A DNA stretch of 64,000 nt from an uncultured Bacteroidales bacterium (GCA_902792435.1 CADAZN010000005.1:865-64864); one strand, 5' to 3'. Positions 10,744 through 20,377 are shown, numbered from the stretch's first letter. Program-made: numbers and translations. Notes: generated from the letters alone by a model not told the origin.

Positions 10744-13614
10744 ATGAAGAAATTATTTTTGTTTTTCATCATTACCCTGACTGTGGTCACTGCCAAGGCT
10801 CAGTATCTGTCGATAGGTAATCTCAAGTATTATATAACCGACGATTATGGCTATACTGTAGAGTGTGTGGGCCTGTCGAGTGCCGGTGAGAGCGCTAATC
10901 CCACCGAGATTGACCTCCCCGGCAAGATAAATTATGGCGGTTCTACCTACACAGTGACCGATGTGAGAGATTACGCTTTCTCGGGCAACACAAGAATCAC
11001 AGTGTTGAAAGTGTGTCATGGCGTCACCAGCATTGGCTACCGTGCTTTTTCGGGCTGCACCTCGCTCAAGTATGTCTATCTTCCCAGTTCGGTGACTCTA
11101 CTTGACAACTACTCCTTTGCCAACACATCCAGCATGATGCAGTTCAACTATGCCTCTCAGAGTGTTCCCACGTTCTATAGCGGCACATTCTCGGGCATGC
11201 GCTCGGCGTCTCTGGTAGTGTCGACGTTTGAGGCCAAGACGGCTTTCAGTTCCAACAGCACGTTCAGTTCTGCCTTCAGCAGTATCAATGCCAATGGTCG
11301 TGGTGCCTATGACTTCTCTTCTGGCTCAGGATGCTATGTTGTGAGCGGCAGCAACACCTGCATGCTCGTGGGCTTACTCTCCAACACCCCCTCCATCCCT
11401 GTGAGCGCGACAAATAATGACAACTATACTTATGGTGGTCTCACATCACCCGAATACTACAAAGTCACTGTGGCTGCTCCTCGTCTTGCTGAGTTGAGTG
11501 AGAGGCAATCGAGCCTCACCTCCTTCACATGGCTGGGTTCCGAAGCCAAGAAGATAGGCATTAGCGCTTTCCAGGGCTGCACGGCTTTGACCACCGTCAA
11601 GGTGAGTGCTGATACCCTCGACAATTATGCATTCTACAATTGCCCGGCAATCACCACTTTGCAATTGTATGAAACAGGCAGTGAGTATAATGGTGTGAAA
11701 CGCATCAATTCAATGGCCTTCGCCTACGACCATGGGCTTGTAAACGTTTACATTCCATCGAGCGTCATCTATATGGCCGAGGGCGGCAACATGCCATTCT
11801 ACATGTGCAACAATTTGGAAAAATATACAGTCTCTTCAAGCAACCAGTATTACGCCTCATCGGGTTATAGTAATCTCTATAACAAGTCGCTTACCAAGCT
11901 GATACACATGCCCAGGAATGGCGGCGGTACAAACTACTCCTATTTTTTGAGTGGTTATCAAATGGAGCAGCCATCGACACTCACTGAGATTGGTGACTAT
12001 GCTTGCTACTATCACAATAAATTACAACAAGTTGTGCTTAATTATGGAGTAAAAACAATAGGGAACAACGCTTTCGCCAATTGTGACAAACTCACCTACA
12101 TGCTCATTCCAAGTTCGGTAACTAACTATAAAACAAACTCTTTCTATGGCCTGTACAGTCTCACAGACCTCTATTTGAACCGTGATAATTATCCTTCGCA
12201 ACTTGCTGACCTCGTTAACCGTGCTAACATCAATCTGCATGTGCCTTACCCCATGGTTAATTATTATAAGAATACGTCGTTAGGCTCATCCTTCAAGTCA
12301 GTTGACGGTAACGCCTGGGACATTTATTCTGGGTACCTGTTTTTTACTGTGACAAGCACTGAGCCTTACTCCGACCCCAATAATACTGTCAATTACGATG
12401 GTGGACAGGCGAAACTAGTGCATGGCCAATCGGTATATGTCAATAGTAAGTACAATTTATATGATATCCAAATTTCCCATTCTTTAAATGTTGGGGGCGA
12501 TCTTTATTGCCCTACTGCCATAGAAAAGAACTACTATCAAGTTCTGAAACAAAATTCTTCAACTGAAAATATTATTTATTATGGACACACAATTAAAGAG
12601 GTTGAGGATTCGGCATTCTACAACTGTCAAAACTTGAAAATCAGCAACGGCTCGTTAGACCATCTTAAAACTATAGGCAAGGCGGCATTCTCTAAAACTA
12701 CTAATCTCACGTCAATGAGCTTTAGTGACGTGGAAGTGATCAAAGAATATGCCTTTGACCACTCGGGACTCAGCGGCGACATTGAGCTGCCTAAGATACG
12801 TAATGTAGGTCTCAATGCGTTCTTCTACTGTCCTGGCATAACAAGCATGACTTTCTACGGTGAGCCCTATCTGAGCACTGCTTGCTTTGGCTATAATGCC
12901 AGCAACTGCCTCTACTATGTCGACGCCTCACAGTACTATCGCCTCACTCATCAGCAATACACATGGTACATCAGTGACGACATGACGACCGCCGATGAAC
13001 GTATGCGCCCCTTTGTGAAACTAGACAATGACACTCGCATCTTCTCGTGCCATAAGAGTGTGGAACAGCCTGCCGGAGGCAGCTTCTACACCATACCGTC
13101 GTATGACGCATCAAAGAATCGTCTCACCACGTCGAAATGGAACGGTGCCATTCCAGCTTCTACAGCAATGCTCATGAAGGGGAGCAAGGGACAGGTCTAT
13201 AAGTTTAAGAATTTAGGAACATCGACCGCCACACCCACCAACATGCTTGTGCCAGTGATAAACGATTATTTTGTGAACACCGTCGGTGGTTATCTCTACA
13301 ATGAGCAGACCCACCAGTTTGATTATGACACTGGCAACGAAGTGAGCCCTTATAGCACGATAGAGCCAAGTTATGGCTATCTGTCAATCAACACGTTGCA
13401 GAATCATGTGAACATCGACTTGTTTAGCAGTTCCAGTGTTCCTGGCGACGTGAACGGCGACGGCACTGTGACAGCCGCCGACATCACCGCACTCTATGAC
13501 TACATGCTCAACAACGACAGCAGCCACATCACCAACGGCGACCAAACCGGTGACGGCATCATCACCGCTGCCGACATCACCGCGGTTTACACCATCATGC
13601 TGGGCAGCAATTGA
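10744..13614 (+). CDS. Secreted BspA-like leucine-rich-repeat protein with dockerin-like tail, 956 aa
   Basis: A signal peptide (1-20, ending AKAQ) is followed by BspA/LRR_5 repeats of the Treponema pallidum type. They occur in several blocks (about 55-110, 250-480 and 610-720) with recurring units such as IGYRAFSGCTSLKYVYLPSSV. Such proteins are usually outer surface adhesins or binding proteins. The last 56 residues (about 901-956) form a double EF-hand module (GDVNGDGTVTAADITALYDY, then GDQTGDGIITAADITAVYTI) resembling type I dockerin, with calcium-binding D/N/D positions intact. No cohesin gene is in the window, so the partner is unknown. Own terminator at 13633-13666. Confidence 0.85.
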   Translation: MKKLFLFFIITLTVVTAKAQYLSIGNLKYYITDDYGYTVECVGLSSAGESANPTEIDLPGKINYGGSTYTVTDVRDYAFSGNTRITVLKVCHGVTSIGYRAFSGCTSLKYVYLPSSVTLLDNYSFANTSSMMQFNYASQSVPTFYSGTFSGMRSASLVVSTFEAKTAFSSNSTFSSAFSSINANGRGAYDFSSGSGCYVVSGSNTCMLVGLLSNTPSIPVSATNNDNYTYGGLTSPEYYKVTVAAPRLAELSERQSSLTSFTWLGSEAKKIGISAFQGCTALTTVKVSADTLDNYAFYNCPAITTLQLYETGSEYNGVKRINSMAFAYDHGLVNVYIPSSVIYMAEGGNMPFYMCNNLEKYTVSSSNQYYASSGYSNLYNKSLTKLIHMPRNGGGTNYSYFLSGYQMEQPSTLTEIGDYACYYHNKLQQVVLNYGVKTIGNNAFANCDKLTYMLIPSSVTNYKTNSFYGLYSLTDLYLNRDNYPSQLADLVNRANINLHVPYPMVNYYKNTSLGSSFKSVDGNAWDIYSGYLFFTVTSTEPYSDPNNTVNYDGGQAKLVHGQSVYVNSKYNLYDIQISHSLNVGGDLYCPTAIEKNYYQVLKQNSSTENIIYYGHTIKEVEDSAFYNCQNLKISNGSLDHLKTIGKAAFSKTTNLTSMSFSDVEVIKEYAFDHSGLSGDIELPKIRNVGLNAFFYCPGITSMTFYGEPYLSTACFGYNASNCLYYVDASQYYRLTHQQYTWYISDDMTTADERMRPFVKLDNDTRIFSCHKSVEQPAGGSFYTIPSYDASKNRLTTSKWNGAIPASTAMLMKGSKGQVYKFKNLGTSTATPTNMLVPVINDYFVNTVGGYLYNEQTHQFDYDTGNEVSPYSTIEPSYGYLSINTLQNHVNIDLFSSSSVPGDVNGDGTVTAADITALYDYMLNNDSSHITNGDQTGDGIITAADITAVYTIMLGSN

Positions 13615-13632
13615 TGACGACTGAACAAGAAG

Positions 13633-13666
13633 ATGAGACTGGGATTACTCTCAGTCTCATTTTTTA
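13633..13666 (+). terminator. Intrinsic terminator after the BspA-like gene
   Basis: Arms ATGAGACTG (13633-13641) and CAGTCTCAT (13652-13660) are followed by a T-run (13660-13665). Confidence 0.85.
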
Positions 13667-13838
13667 TTGAATCCATAAGAAAGCAGCATGGCAACTTATT
13701 TTTTAGTGGAGTGCTGCGAAAATGCTTAAAAACTCAATCTACTATTGCCCTTAATTCCGCAGAAAGTTTAGCAATATAATATTATTGGATGCGGTTATTT
13801 CATTGTTCCCTAATGGATATTTAATTTGGTTCCTAGGA

Positions 13839-15470
13839 CTAAGGAACAATGGCGAGGCGTAAGCCTATCCAAGCGCTTGAGCCATTGGTTTTCCAGCGGG
13901 CTGTCAAGCGGCTGTCTTTGGCGTTGTCATCCCAGGAGCTGCTTCGACACATATTGTTGGTCGAGACATTGGGATGAGTGGGGTCAACTTGAGGCTCGGC
14001 GGTGTAGTCATAGGTGTCGTCAAGGCACCACTCGGCGATATTGCCACACATGTCGTAGATTCCAAGTTCGTTGGGAGCCTTGGTAGCCACCTCGTGCAAG
14101 ACGTCGTCGCTGTTGCCTGCCCACCAAGCTACGTCATCGAGGTTAGCACTACCGGCATAGAGGTAGCCATGAGTAAGGTTTCCACCACGAGCGGCGTACT
14201 CCCACTGCGCCTCGGTGGGAAGAGTGAAGTTCAAACCAGTAAGTTGGCTAAGTCTCTGGGCAAACTCCATGCATTGATCCCAACTCATCCTTCTTACAGG
14301 ATAGTTGTCGCCAAGCGTGAAGGGCACGGCATCAACTTCCATCACTGCCTTCCAAAGCGCCTCGGTAACTTCGGTCTCGCCAATCCAGTAGTCCGAGAGC
14401 GTAACCTGATGGGCTGGACGCTCCAGGTCGTATGCCTCGGTATCACTATCAGGCGCTCCCATCATGAAGGTGCCGCCGTCAACCTTTATCATGTTGAATA
14501 CTGCGCCATTAACTGAGAACACCTTCTGGGTTATAGGTCCTTCGGCGAGACGCAAGCCAATGTAGGATTTGTGCTCATTTACCAATGCATTGTCACGGAA
14601 GGTGACACGGCAGTAATCGGTAGTGTACCATGCCCAGCATCCGCCACGAGTGATGCGGGCATCACCAGTTGCAGGACCTGTAGGGTTAGTTTGTGGTTCG
14701 GAAGGATATTGGTCGGCATACCAGTCATAGCATAGCTCTTGGACATTTCCACTCATGTCGTAGATGCCCAGCTCATTAGGAGCTTTAGTCCCCACTGGTT
14801 GTGATACCCTGCCAGAATTATTGGTGTGCCATGCCACCTCGTCTACATTGTTACTACCAGAGTATAAGTAGCCATTGCTCTTATTTCCACCACGAGCGGC
14901 AAATTCCCACTCTGACTCAGTTGGCAAGCGGAAATTGCGCCCCGTCAGAGCATTGAGCCTTGTGATAAACTCTTGGCACTCATTCCAGCTTACATAATCT
15001 ACAGGCAGATTGTAGCCCACATTTTGGCTCGGATTGCTACCCATCACAGCCTCCCACAACTCTTGGGTCACTTCGGTCTGTCCTATGGAGAAGTTGGATA
15101 ATGTAACTTGATGAACAGGGTATTCGTCTTCGAGAGCATTCTCATCACCATCCATAGCACCCATCATGAACGTGCCACCGTCAACCTCCACCATCTTGAA
15201 TGTCACTCCACCCACAGCGTACTCAGTCACTTCAGGTTCCTGTCCATTAAGGATGATATTATAAACTTCAGTGACATCGGCACTGGTGATATATCCGTCG
15301 CCGTTAACATCGCCGTTGACAAGGCTGCTTGAATCGCTGCTTAGCAGGTAATTATAAAGAGCCGTGACGTCAGCGGCTGTGACCGAGCCGTCGCCATTCA
15401 CGTCGCCTTTCATGGCAAAGCAGCCAAGCCATGTGGCAACAAACAATAAAAATAAAAATTTTTTTTTCAT
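13839..15470 (-). CDS. Exported protein with N-terminal dockerin-like module and two SUMF1-like domains, 543 aa
   Basis: Start at 15470 (MKKKFLFLLF) gives a signal peptide; the longer frame adds an AT-rich non-signal stretch. The signal ends TWLGC, so a lipoprotein is possible but the lipobox is poor. Residues about 21-78 are a dockerin-like pair (GDVNGDGSVTAADVTALYNY, GDVNGDGYITSADVTEVYNI), here at the N-terminus. Two formylglycine-generating-enzyme-like domains follow (about 85-315 and 316-543), each opening with VDGGTFMMGA and containing RLPTESEWEFAARGG or TLPTEAQWEYAARGG. Aligned to human FGE by eye, domain 1 keeps only the first of the two active-site cysteines and domain 2 neither. A binding or structural role is therefore likelier than sulfatase activation. 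Confidence 0.8.
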   Translation of the reverse strand: MKKKFLFLLFVATWLGCFAMKGDVNGDGSVTAADVTALYNYLLSSDSSSLVNGDVNGDGYITSADVTEVYNIILNGQEPEVTEYAVGGVTFKMVEVDGGTFMMGAMDGDENALEDEYPVHQVTLSNFSIGQTEVTQELWEAVMGSNPSQNVGYNLPVDYVSWNECQEFITRLNALTGRNFRLPTESEWEFAARGGNKSNGYLYSGSNNVDEVAWHTNNSGRVSQPVGTKAPNELGIYDMSGNVQELCYDWYADQYPSEPQTNPTGPATGDARITRGGCWAWYTTDYCRVTFRDNALVNEHKSYIGLRLAEGPITQKVFSVNGAVFNMIKVDGGTFMMGAPDSDTEAYDLERPAHQVTLSDYWIGETEVTEALWKAVMEVDAVPFTLGDNYPVRRMSWDQCMEFAQRLSQLTGLNFTLPTEAQWEYAARGGNLTHGYLYAGSANLDDVAWWAGNSDDVLHEVATKAPNELGIYDMCGNIAEWCLDDTYDYTAEPQVDPTHPNVSTNNMCRSSSWDDNAKDSRLTARWKTNGSSAWIGLRLAIVP

Positions 15471-15493
15471 AATTATTAAAATTCTTTTTTTTG

Positions 15494-15525
15494 CAAATTT
15501 ATTAAATAAAATAAAAATGTACAAA
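15494..15525 (-). promoter_or_regulatory. Promoter of the SUMF1-domain gene
   Basis: Minus-strand TAAATTTG (15494-15501) has a TTTG (15522-15525) exactly 20 bases upstream, a full consensus match 24 bases before the ATG at 15470. Confidence 0.7.
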
Positions 15526-15607
15526 TTAAAAATATATATTTCACATTATCAAACCTTAAATTTGTTGAAATTTCGGGAAACATTGCTCTTGTTTGAGAAT
15601 AAAGTTG

Positions 15608-15615
15608 TATCTTCG
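15608..15615 (+). promoter_or_regulatory. Probable -7 element of galK
   Basis: TATCTTCG differs from TAnnTTTG by one base. A TTG at 15583-15585 lies 22 bases upstream. The galK ATG is at 15664. Confidence 0.4.
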
Positions 15616-15663
15616 TGCAATCTTTGCAAACAAAGAGTAAAAACACCAAAAACTATATCACAT

Positions 15664-16794
15664 ATGAAAGAGAAAATCATCGCTTTATTCAAGGAACGCT
15701 TCGGCGAGGAGCCAGTAATGTATGCATCGGCTGGCCGCATTAACCTGATTGGAGAACACACCGACTATAACGGCGGCTTTGTGTTCCCCGGTGCAATCGA
15801 CAAATGTATTATGGCAGGCATTAAGGAGAATGGTACCGACAAAGTGCGCGTATATAGTGCCGACCTTGACGCTTATACCGAGTTTGGCCTAAACGAAGAG
15901 GACAAGCCTGCTGAGCAATGGGCATGTTATGTCTTTGGCGTTTGCCGCGAGACCATCAAACGTGGCGGCACAGTGAAAGGCTTTGACGCTGTGTTTGCCG
16001 GCAATGTGCCTCTGGGCGCAGGCCTGTCGTCATCGGCAGCACTTGAGTCATGCTTCGCCTTCGCTTTGAACGACATGTTCAACGACAACAAGATCGACAA
16101 ATTTGAACTTGCAAAGATAGGTCAGTCAACCGAGCACAACTACTGCGGTGTGAACTGCGGTATCATGGACCAGTTTGCCTCGGTATTCGGAAAGAAAGAC
16201 CACCTCATGCGTCTCGACTGCCGCTCGCTTGAGCATCAGTACTATCCATTTGACGCTAAAGGATACAAACTTGTGCTCATCGACTCAAGAGTTAAGCATG
16301 AACTCGTCGACTCGCCATACAACAAGCGCCGTGAGTCGTGCGAACGTGTGGCTGCCACTCTTGGTGTCGATACACTGCGCGACGCTTCGATGGAAATGCT
16401 TGAGGCCAACCGCGACAAAATCAGTGATGAAGACTACAAGCGCGCCGTATATGTGATTGGCGAGAAGCAGCGCGTGCTTGACGTGTGCGACGCCTTGGAG
16501 CGTGGCGACTTCGAGACCGTGGGCAAATGCATGTATGAGACCCACCATGGTCTTAGCAAGGACTACGAGGTGAGCTGCGTTGAGCTCGATTACTTGAACG
16601 ACATTGCCCGCAAGTGCGGCGTTACTGGTTCGCGCATTATGGGTGGCGGCTTCGGCGGTTGCACCATAAACCTGGTGAAAGATGAGCTTTACGACAAGTT
16701 CATCGCCACTGCCTGCGAGAAGTTCAATGAGAAATACGGCCACGAGCCCAAAGTTTATGAAGTAATCATCAGCGACGGCGCCCGTCGCCTGTAA
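15664..16794 (+). CDS. galK: Galactokinase, 376 aa
   Basis: GHMP kinase phosphorylating galactose at C1 in the Leloir pathway. The galactokinase signature GRINLIGEHTDYNGGFVFPG is near the N-terminus (about 22-41), the ATP-binding VPLGAGLSSSAALE lies at about 118-131, and the GGGFGGCTINL motif is near the C-terminus. Length matches E. coli GalK (382). The ATG at 15664 was chosen; the open frame extends 300 bases further through the divergent promoter region but carries no family similarity. The nucleotidyltransferase gene follows after 38 bases. Confidence 0.95.
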   Translation: MKEKIIALFKERFGEEPVMYASAGRINLIGEHTDYNGGFVFPGAIDKCIMAGIKENGTDKVRVYSADLDAYTEFGLNEEDKPAEQWACYVFGVCRETIKRGGTVKGFDAVFAGNVPLGAGLSSSAALESCFAFALNDMFNDNKIDKFELAKIGQSTEHNYCGVNCGIMDQFASVFGKKDHLMRLDCRSLEHQYYPFDAKGYKLVLIDSRVKHELVDSPYNKRRESCERVAATLGVDTLRDASMEMLEANRDKISDEDYKRAVYVIGEKQRVLDVCDALERGDFETVGKCMYETHHGLSKDYEVSCVELDYLNDIARKCGVTGSRIMGGGFGGCTINLVKDELYDKFIATACEKFNEKYGHEPKVYEVIISDGARRL

Positions 16795-16832
16795 AATCTG
16801 ATTTCTGACATCTGATAACTGACAATTAATAT

Positions 16833-17735
16833 ATGAAACCAACATTATTTGTTCTTGCTGCAGGAATGGGAAGCCGCTATGGTGGCCTAAAGCAGCTCGA
16901 TGGCCTGGGCCCTCATGGCGAGACCATCATGGACTATTCAATCTACGATGCCATCCAGAGTGGATTTGGCAAAGTGGTGTTTGTAATTCGCAAAGATTTT
17001 GAGCAGGAATTCCGCGACAAGATTCTCTCAAAATATGAGAGCAAGATTCCTACCGAGGTTGTATTCCAGTCGGTGGATGCTCTTCCTGAGGGGTTCACCT
17101 GTCCCGAAGACCGCACCAAGCCATGGGGAACCAATCATGCCGTGCTCATGGGCAAGGATGTGATTAAAGAGCCGTTTGCCGTCATCAACAGCGACGACTT
17201 TTACGGTCGCAACTCATTTGAGGTTCTTGCCAAGGCTCTAAGCGACCTTCCAGAGGATGCTCACGACCAGTATTTCATGGTGGGCTTCAACGTGGGCAAC
17301 ACCATGAGCGAGAGCGGCACCGTGTCGCGTGGCGTGTGCGAGACCGAGAACGGATTGCTCAAGAGCGTGGTTGAGCGTACCAAGATTGGTTACGACGAGA
17401 ACCACGACATTATTTTCACCGAGGGCGACCTCGTGGAGAAACTTGAGCCCACCACTCCTGTGTCGATGAACTTCTGGGGCTTTACCCCCGACTATTTTGA
17501 GCATAGCGAGAAGTCGTTCGTCAACTTCCTCAATCACAGCATCAACGTACCCAAGAGCGAGTTCTTCATCCCTATTGTGGTGAGCGAGCTCGTTGAGAGC
17601 GGACAATCTACTGTTGAAGTGCTGCGCACCGACTCCAAGTGGTTTGGCGTAACCTACAGCGAGGATCGTCCAGCAGTTGTTGAGAAATTTGCTGAGTTGC
17701 ATCGTCAGGGCATTTATCCCGAGAAGATGTTCTAA
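16833..17735 (+). CDS. Sugar nucleotidyltransferase (NTP_transferase family), 300 aa
   Basis: Opens with VLAAGMGSRYGGLKQLDGLG, a variant of the GxGxRxxPxTK loop that binds NTP in sugar-1-phosphate nucleotidyltransferases. NSDDFYG (about 113-119) supplies the metal-binding aspartates. These enzymes make NDP-sugars from NTP and sugar-1-phosphate. Directly behind galK, with no galT or galE in the window, it might use galactose-1-phosphate or glucose-1-phosphate; the substrate cannot be read from sequence. Followed after 23 bases by the Fur-family gene, so galK, this gene and the regulator may form one transcript. Confidence 0.8.
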   Translation: MKPTLFVLAAGMGSRYGGLKQLDGLGPHGETIMDYSIYDAIQSGFGKVVFVIRKDFEQEFRDKILSKYESKIPTEVVFQSVDALPEGFTCPEDRTKPWGTNHAVLMGKDVIKEPFAVINSDDFYGRNSFEVLAKALSDLPEDAHDQYFMVGFNVGNTMSESGTVSRGVCETENGLLKSVVERTKIGYDENHDIIFTEGDLVEKLEPTTPVSMNFWGFTPDYFEHSEKSFVNFLNHSINVPKSEFFIPIVVSELVESGQSTVEVLRTDSKWFGVTYSEDRPAVVEKFAELHRQGIYPEKMF

Positions 17736-17758
17736 AACTCATTTATGCCACATCGACA

Positions 17759-18250
17759 ATGCTAAAAAAGAAGGAGATAGAGCCACAGAGCAACGACGTT
17801 ATCATTGAGAAGTTCAGCAACTATCTCAAAGAGAATGGCAAACGTCGCACGCCCGAGAGGTTCTTTATCCTGGACCAGGTTCTCACTTTTCCCAAGCAAT
17901 TCACTGTCGATGATTTGAAGCGATCGATGCTGAGCTCAAAATTCCTCGTAAGCCAAGCTACATTATATTATACTGTGGAACTTTTTGTCAATGCTGGTAT
18001 TCTAAGACGAATAAACACCGGAGGCAATGCAGTAGCTTATGAGAGAGCCGACAACCTGCGCCACATTCACTTGCAGTGTATTGAATGCGGAAGGGTTAAA
18101 CTTGTAAAAGATCCCAACTTCATGGCATATATGAACGCCCGCAAGTTTGCAGCCTTCACCACGAGTTATTACGACCTCACTGTGTATGGCACTTGCAATG
18201 ACTGCGCTCGACGTCTCAAACGTAAAAACAAAACCGACAAGAAATTATAA
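17759..18250 (+). CDS. Fur-family transcriptional regulator, 163 aa
   Basis: Winged-helix N-terminus (KRRTPERFFILDQVL, then ATLYYTVELFVNAGIL) and a dimerisation/metal domain with two CxxC pairs (CIEC and CNDC) typical of the structural zinc site of Fur/Zur/PerR proteins. It has fewer histidines than classical Fur, so the sensing metal or signal is unclear. The basic tail (RRLKRKNKTDKK) is unusual. Its position between a sugar nucleotidyltransferase and DUF1015 gives no direct clue to its regulon. Confidence 0.8.
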   Translation: MLKKKEIEPQSNDVIIEKFSNYLKENGKRRTPERFFILDQVLTFPKQFTVDDLKRSMLSSKFLVSQATLYYTVELFVNAGILRRINTGGNAVAYERADNLRHIHLQCIECGRVKLVKDPNFMAYMNARKFAAFTTSYYDLTVYGTCNDCARRLKRKNKTDKKL

Positions 18251-18308
18251 ACTTTCAATAATCACTTTCATTTACACAATTAACATTTAAACAAAGAAAC
18301 TAGAAATC

Positions 18309-19553
18309 ATGGCAAATGTAAAACCTTTCAAGGGACTTCGTCCTCCCAAAGAGTTAGTAGAGAAAGTAGCTTCTAAGCCTTATGACGTACTCTCAAGCGA
18401 AGAGGCAAGAGCCGAAGCTGGTGACAATGAAATGTCGCTCTATCACATCATCAAGCCCGAAATCGACTTCAACGACGGCACTACCGAGCACGACCCTCAA
18501 GTCTATGACAAGGCAGTTGAGAACTTCAAGAAGTTCCAGGCCAACGGATGGCTGGTACAGGACCCCAAGGAAATGTACTACATCTATGCTCAGACTATGG
18601 ACGGACGCACTCAATATGGTATCGTAGTTGCTGCCAACTACATGGACTACATTGAAGGACGCATCAAGAAGCACGAGCTCACTCGTCGTGAGAAGGAAGA
18701 GGACCGCATGAAACACATTCGCGTCAACAACGCCAATGTTGAGCCAGTATTCCTCTCGTTCCCAACCAACGAGCCTCTCGAAGCAATCATTGCACAGGTA
18801 GCAAAGGGCGAGCCCGAGTATGATTTCGTTAGCGAGGATGGCATAGGTCACACCTTCTGGTGCATCACCGACGATGCTATCAATGAGCAAATCACCAAGG
18901 AGTTCGAGAAGATTCCTTACCTCTACATCGCCGACGGTCACCACCGTACAGCTGCCGCTGCTCACATCGGTGAGGAGAAGGCACAGGCCGACCCCAACCA
19001 CACCGGCAAAGAGGAGTACAACTACCTTCTGGCAGTTTGCTTCCCCGAGTCACACCTTAAGGTGATGGACTACAACCGCGTGGTTATGGACCTCAACGGC
19101 AACACACCCGAGGAATTCCTTGCTAAGGTTGGCGAGCATTTCGACATCGAGTGCAAGGGAACCGAGGAGTATCGTCCCAACCGTCTGCACAACTTCTCGC
19201 TCTATCTTGAGGGCAAATGGTACTCATTGACCGCAAAAGAAGGAACCTACGACGACAACGACCCAATTGGCGTTCTTGATGTGAAGATTTCTAGTGACTA
19301 CATTTTGCGCGACATCCTGGGCATCATGGACCTGCGTACCGACAAGCGCATCGACTTCGTTGGTGGTATCCGCGGTCTTGGCGAGCTCAAGAAACGTGTT
19401 GACAGCGGTGAGATGAAGATGGCGTTGGCACTCTATCCCGTTACCATGCGTCAAATCATCAACATTGCCGACAGTGGCAACATTATGCCTCCCAAGGCTA
19501 CTTGGTTTGAACCTAAACTGCGCTCGGGACTCATCATCCACAAACTCGACTAA
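18309..19553 (+). CDS. DUF1015 family protein, 414 aa
   Basis: Full-length member of the DUF1015 family, with the opening KPFKGLRPPKELVEKVASKPYDVLS and the central YIADGHHRTAAA motif that suggests a catalytic or ligand-binding site. Biochemical function is unknown; in many bacteria the gene neighbours serine biosynthesis genes, which are not seen here. It lies 58 bases after the Fur-family gene and ends in a strong terminator. Confidence 0.85.
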   Translation: MANVKPFKGLRPPKELVEKVASKPYDVLSSEEARAEAGDNEMSLYHIIKPEIDFNDGTTEHDPQVYDKAVENFKKFQANGWLVQDPKEMYYIYAQTMDGRTQYGIVVAANYMDYIEGRIKKHELTRREKEEDRMKHIRVNNANVEPVFLSFPTNEPLEAIIAQVAKGEPEYDFVSEDGIGHTFWCITDDAINEQITKEFEKIPYLYIADGHHRTAAAAHIGEEKAQADPNHTGKEEYNYLLAVCFPESHLKVMDYNRVVMDLNGNTPEEFLAKVGEHFDIECKGTEEYRPNRLHNFSLYLEGKWYSLTAKEGTYDDNDPIGVLDVKISSDYILRDILGIMDLRTDKRIDFVGGIRGLGELKKRVDSGEMKMALALYPVTMRQIINIADSGNIMPPKATWFEPKLRSGLIIHKLD

Positions 19554-19572
19554 TAACACACATTAAACTATC

Positions 19573-19612
19573 AGTGGCGACAACACAAGAGTATTGTTGC
19601 CACTCTTTTTTT
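19573..19612 (+). terminator. Intrinsic terminator after the DUF1015 gene
   Basis: Arms 19573-19583 (AGTGGCGACAA) and 19594-19604 (TTGTTGCCACT) are followed by seven T (19606-19612). Confidence 0.85.
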
Positions 19613-19624
19613 ATGGTAAAAGCA

Positions 19625-19654
19625 CAAAAAAGGATGTGTCACATGACACATCCT
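19625..19654 (-). terminator. Intrinsic terminator of the small secreted-protein gene
   Basis: An 11-bp palindromic stem (19631-19641 with 19644-19654). On the minus strand it is followed by six U (19625-19630). Confidence 0.85.
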
Positions 19655-19685
19655 CTAATTCTCTAGTAACATTTCATAACGTTTT

Positions 19686-20213
19686 TCAAGCGCAGGGGCC
19701 CTCGTTGATGTAGAAGGTGTTGCCTTTTTGCATTATGAACCAATGGTCGCTGCGTCGCTCCCACACGTTCTCTATTATGCCCCAGTCATACATATCCTTG
19801 CGGGATAGGCGGTAGCCACTCTTCTTGAGAAGAGAGATGAACGCCTGAGCGCCTTTCTTGGAAAGGAATGTTACCGACATGTCATAGCACAGCCCCACGC
19901 CTGCTCCTATCTCCACGTAGCTAGCGTAGCCGTTGCTTACAGTAGCCTTGGCCGATTTCACATCTCCTGAGCGTGACACAGTAACATTGCAACCCTTGGC
20001 ATAGACAATGTTAAAGCCTATCTCGCGATTGTAATGACCCACCTTGCTGTAACCTGCTTTTGTAAGCATTGCTTCAGCCTCATTAGAGCTAGAATCCACC
20101 ACTTTTTCCCAAGCTTGGTGGAAAATAAATGGTGTCATCCCTGATTGTAGGGTCTGCGCGCTCGCCAGCAATGGCAACAGCGTGCATGCAATTAGTAAAA
20201 GGTTCTTTTTCAT
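19686..20213 (-). CDS. Secreted protein of unknown function, 175 aa
   Basis: Start at 20213 gives a clear signal peptide (MKKNLLLIACTLLPLLASAQ). The mature part has no motif I recognise. It looks like a small alpha/beta domain with a cysteine pair (YAKGCNV, and GLCYDMSV) and ends FYINEGPCA. Monocistronic, with a consensus promoter upstream and a terminator downstream. Confidence 0.7.
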   Translation of the reverse strand: MKKNLLLIACTLLPLLASAQTLQSGMTPFIFHQAWEKVVDSSSNEAEAMLTKAGYSKVGHYNREIGFNIVYAKGCNVTVSRSGDVKSAKATVSNGYASYVEIGAGVGLCYDMSVTFLSKKGAQAFISLLKKSGYRLSRKDMYDWGIIENVWERRSDHWFIMQKGNTFYINEGPCA

Positions 20214-20248
20214 ATCATTGAATATTAAGCTGTTTAAAATATTAATTG

Positions 20249-20280
20249 CAAAAATATAGATTATTCTCAAGATATCCAAA
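20249..20280 (-). promoter_or_regulatory. Promoter of the small secreted-protein gene
   Basis: Minus-strand TATTTTTG (20249-20256) with TTTG (20277-20280) 20 bases upstream. Confidence 0.65.
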
Positions 20281-20345
20281 AAAAAGTTGCGTTAAAGTAT
20301 TTCTCAACACGACCATTCAAGTTTTGGTTACTTTCTAAACTTGAA

Positions 20346-20377
20346 TTTGAAATTTTAATATAAAATGCTTATCTTTG
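20346..20377 (+). promoter_or_regulatory. Promoter of the AGCS symporter gene
   Basis: TTTG (20346-20349) and TATCTTTG (20370-20377), spacing 20, a full consensus match. Confidence 0.75.

Noticed and set aside
13839-15470. Sulfatase-activating formylglycine-generating enzyme
   Set aside because: The required cysteine pair is absent in both domains and no sulfatase gene is nearby.
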